Below are positions 62,293-64,000 of a DNA stretch of 64,000 nt, piece after piece. The DNA is from Mantis religiosa. Lineage: Eukaryota > Arthropoda > Insecta > Mantodea > Mantidae. Position 1 is the first letter of the stretch, and every line of letters starts with the position of its first letter. A program made the position numbers and the translations under genes. Location of the stretch: positions 96,688,647-96,752,646 of the forward strand of contig CM060955.1 of the NCBI GenBank assembly GCA_030765055.1. The letters are read 5' to 3'. A model generated the notes under the pieces. The model did not search any database, was not told where the DNA came from, and was given only the letters and a program-made list of their open reading frames with translations.

Positions 62293-64000
62293 AGAAGATA
62301 ACTGTTCTTTAGTTAGAATAGTTTGTAGAAGAATGAATAGAGAAAGACATGTGTATGCAACATTTCAGATTCACCCCAAATATATTTTTCAATCTTTTCT
62401 ATACTTTGTAGCTGATTAGTACTTCATTCATTGTCTCAGCTTATAAGTGCAACGGAGCTTAAGATTCAGATTGTAATGAATATTTATTTTCTTTTATTCA
62501 GTTATATGAGAGTCATATGGAAGTTGTATGGAAGAAAAAGTCCAGATATATTTCTCTTTATTTTTATATACTTTTACCCAACAAATTGCATATATATTTT
62601 ATATGTTGGTATGGCAAGGTATCCTTGTATACAGTACAAATGTATTACTCAGCAAAAAACGTATAAACATTTTGTTAAAAAGCAATTAGTTTCTTACCTA
62701 ATTTATTGCATCTTATTCATGGCACTAGGTATGTGTGCAAAGCTTTGACAAATAACAGCACTATATCACAATAAACAAATATATGAAAATTATCTTTATA
62801 AATAAAAGGATATATTAAATTCTAAAAAAGTTGTGTTGATTCCTTTACTTGTTGCTTGTGGTAAAATTAGGTTAGATTCAAGTAACAGGATGTGGACACT
62901 GTATGCATCCTGGAAGAAACATCTGCCCTATAGTGTAACTTGACTTTTGATTCTTTATCCATTGAAGGAAGTTACATTAGGCACACTTTTCATCAGAAAA
63001 TTGATTTCACTTTGCCTTGTCTGCTGCATCTTAAAATAGAGCAGGGAATGAGCTGTTTATCTGTTCCCTATAACTTTGAAGTGGATGTAACATTTGAGTT
63101 AATTTACAAATTAGTATATTGTGTGATTGTACTGATACATGTTTATGTGGAACAGCATGGGAATGTTCATATTCACAGTATAAGAAGTATTTGCATGATA
63201 AAATTAAATACTTTTAATGTGGTTACTTCATAATTATGTGGAACGAGCCTAATTATAATATATGGATAGCGACTACAGCTCCTAAAATATAGGTAAGGAT
63301 GTTTCTGTAACTAGTATTTACCTTTCACTAAGTGAAAATCCAAAATAATTGTATTATCTATTAGTAAAGCAGAGATAAATAGAAGAAATACATGTGATAG
63401 TACAGTTGAAGTAGTCCTAAATAAAATAAAGTAGAATGAAGGTGTAGATGTAAGGAAGAGCACCTGCAACTTTTTGAATGGATTGTTTACCAGCTATATT
63501 TGAGAAATGTTCCTTTATGATGACTTTATTATATCTACCGTATATCTGGGGGCGGGGGGGGGGGGGGAGAGGAAGAGGGAGATTATCAATAAGCATATGT
63601 CATTATTACTGCAAGTTTTTTGGAAAGGAATGTTCATTTCATTATTGATTCTAGCTCGGGAGTATTTTAAAATTACAGTTACATGATAAACAGAAGAATT
63701 CCTTAGACTCTAATAATGTATTTGAAAACACACTATTCCTCTCTGCATTAAGTAAACATTACAAATGTGATTTTTGGAAATTTTAGTATCGGTCCAGCCT
63801 CTGAAATAAGCCTCAGCTACTTGTGTTGATCATTGGGTGGCTGAGTTTCAGCTTGTGTTGCACAAATTCATCACATATTTGAAACTGGATACCTTGAGGC
63901 TACTCAATAGTGATTTTTTTTTTTTTTGTACACACTATGACCATCACTTGAGAGCTGTTGCCAGATGTCTCAGTTTGATCTATCTCTGAAAGAGGTATAG
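62293..64000. other. No gene recognised
   Basis: AT-rich; frames of 97 and 105 codons look like AT-rich noise. A poly(G) run lies at 63549-63568 and a T run near 63916. Confidence 0.35.

Noticed and set aside
62431..63233. Two plus-strand frames of 105 and 97 codons
   Set aside because: Composition follows the AT-rich background; no recognisable domain or splice partner.

Overview
The window is animal nuclear DNA, AT-rich, with intron-containing genes and a very heavy load of retroelements. The conserved genes (spartin, GNL2, DPH4), the insect-type non-LTR retrotransposons and several tRNA-derived SINE families point to an insect with a large genome. A cockroach, termite or stick-insect relative is my guess; that is inference. 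No bacterial features or CRISPR arrays are visible.

Genes. (1) The last coding exon of a spartin-like gene lies at 3406-3631 (+). (2) An intact 683-codon GNL2-type nucleolar GTPase lies in one exon at 36424-38475 (+), just behind a splice acceptor. (3) A complete diphthamide-synthesis co-chaperone, DPH4/DNAJC24, lies at 41935-42348 (-). (4) Starting divergently 212 bp away is a four-exon gene at 42560-55486 (+). I assembled it from phase-matched splice sites. Its predicted 500-residue product resembles the N-terminal half of a transposase-like family and ends in a Gln-rich tail, so it may be a domesticated gene. Its large intron holds more repeats.

Repeats. 1-2735 is repeat-filled sequence upstream of the spartin exon. 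4850-14160 is a dense nest of Penelope-like elements (PLEs), here called PLE-A, -B and -C. Each has head-to-head inverted arms, GIY-YIG endonuclease remnants, and in B and C a 13-bp target duplication. A LINE and a second PLE sit inside PLE-A; PLE-B is inserted in the codons of PLE-A's catalytic YVDD motif. 16360-22427 is a nearly full-length I-group-like LINE (gag with CCHC knuckles, endonuclease, RT, RNase H) with an 11-bp target duplication and several inactivating lesions. Two 5'-truncated relatives lie at 25269 and 36137. The rest carries four SINE families (SINE-1 to -3 and a foldback family, D), a palindromic family (E), LTR fragments, a Ty3/gypsy-like gag remnant, a hAT-like remnant and IS630-like fragments.

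The most interesting signal is a set of hammerhead-ribozyme-like motifs in the PLE terminal repeats: both arms of PLE-B, with pairing-preserving changes; PLE-C copies; and a foldback at 49905-50157 with an intact core. Hammerheads in PLEs are known as a class. The individual copies, the 117-bp and 314-bp mini-PLEs and the transposase-derived gene deserve checking. All similarity statements are recognition by eye; no database search was possible.
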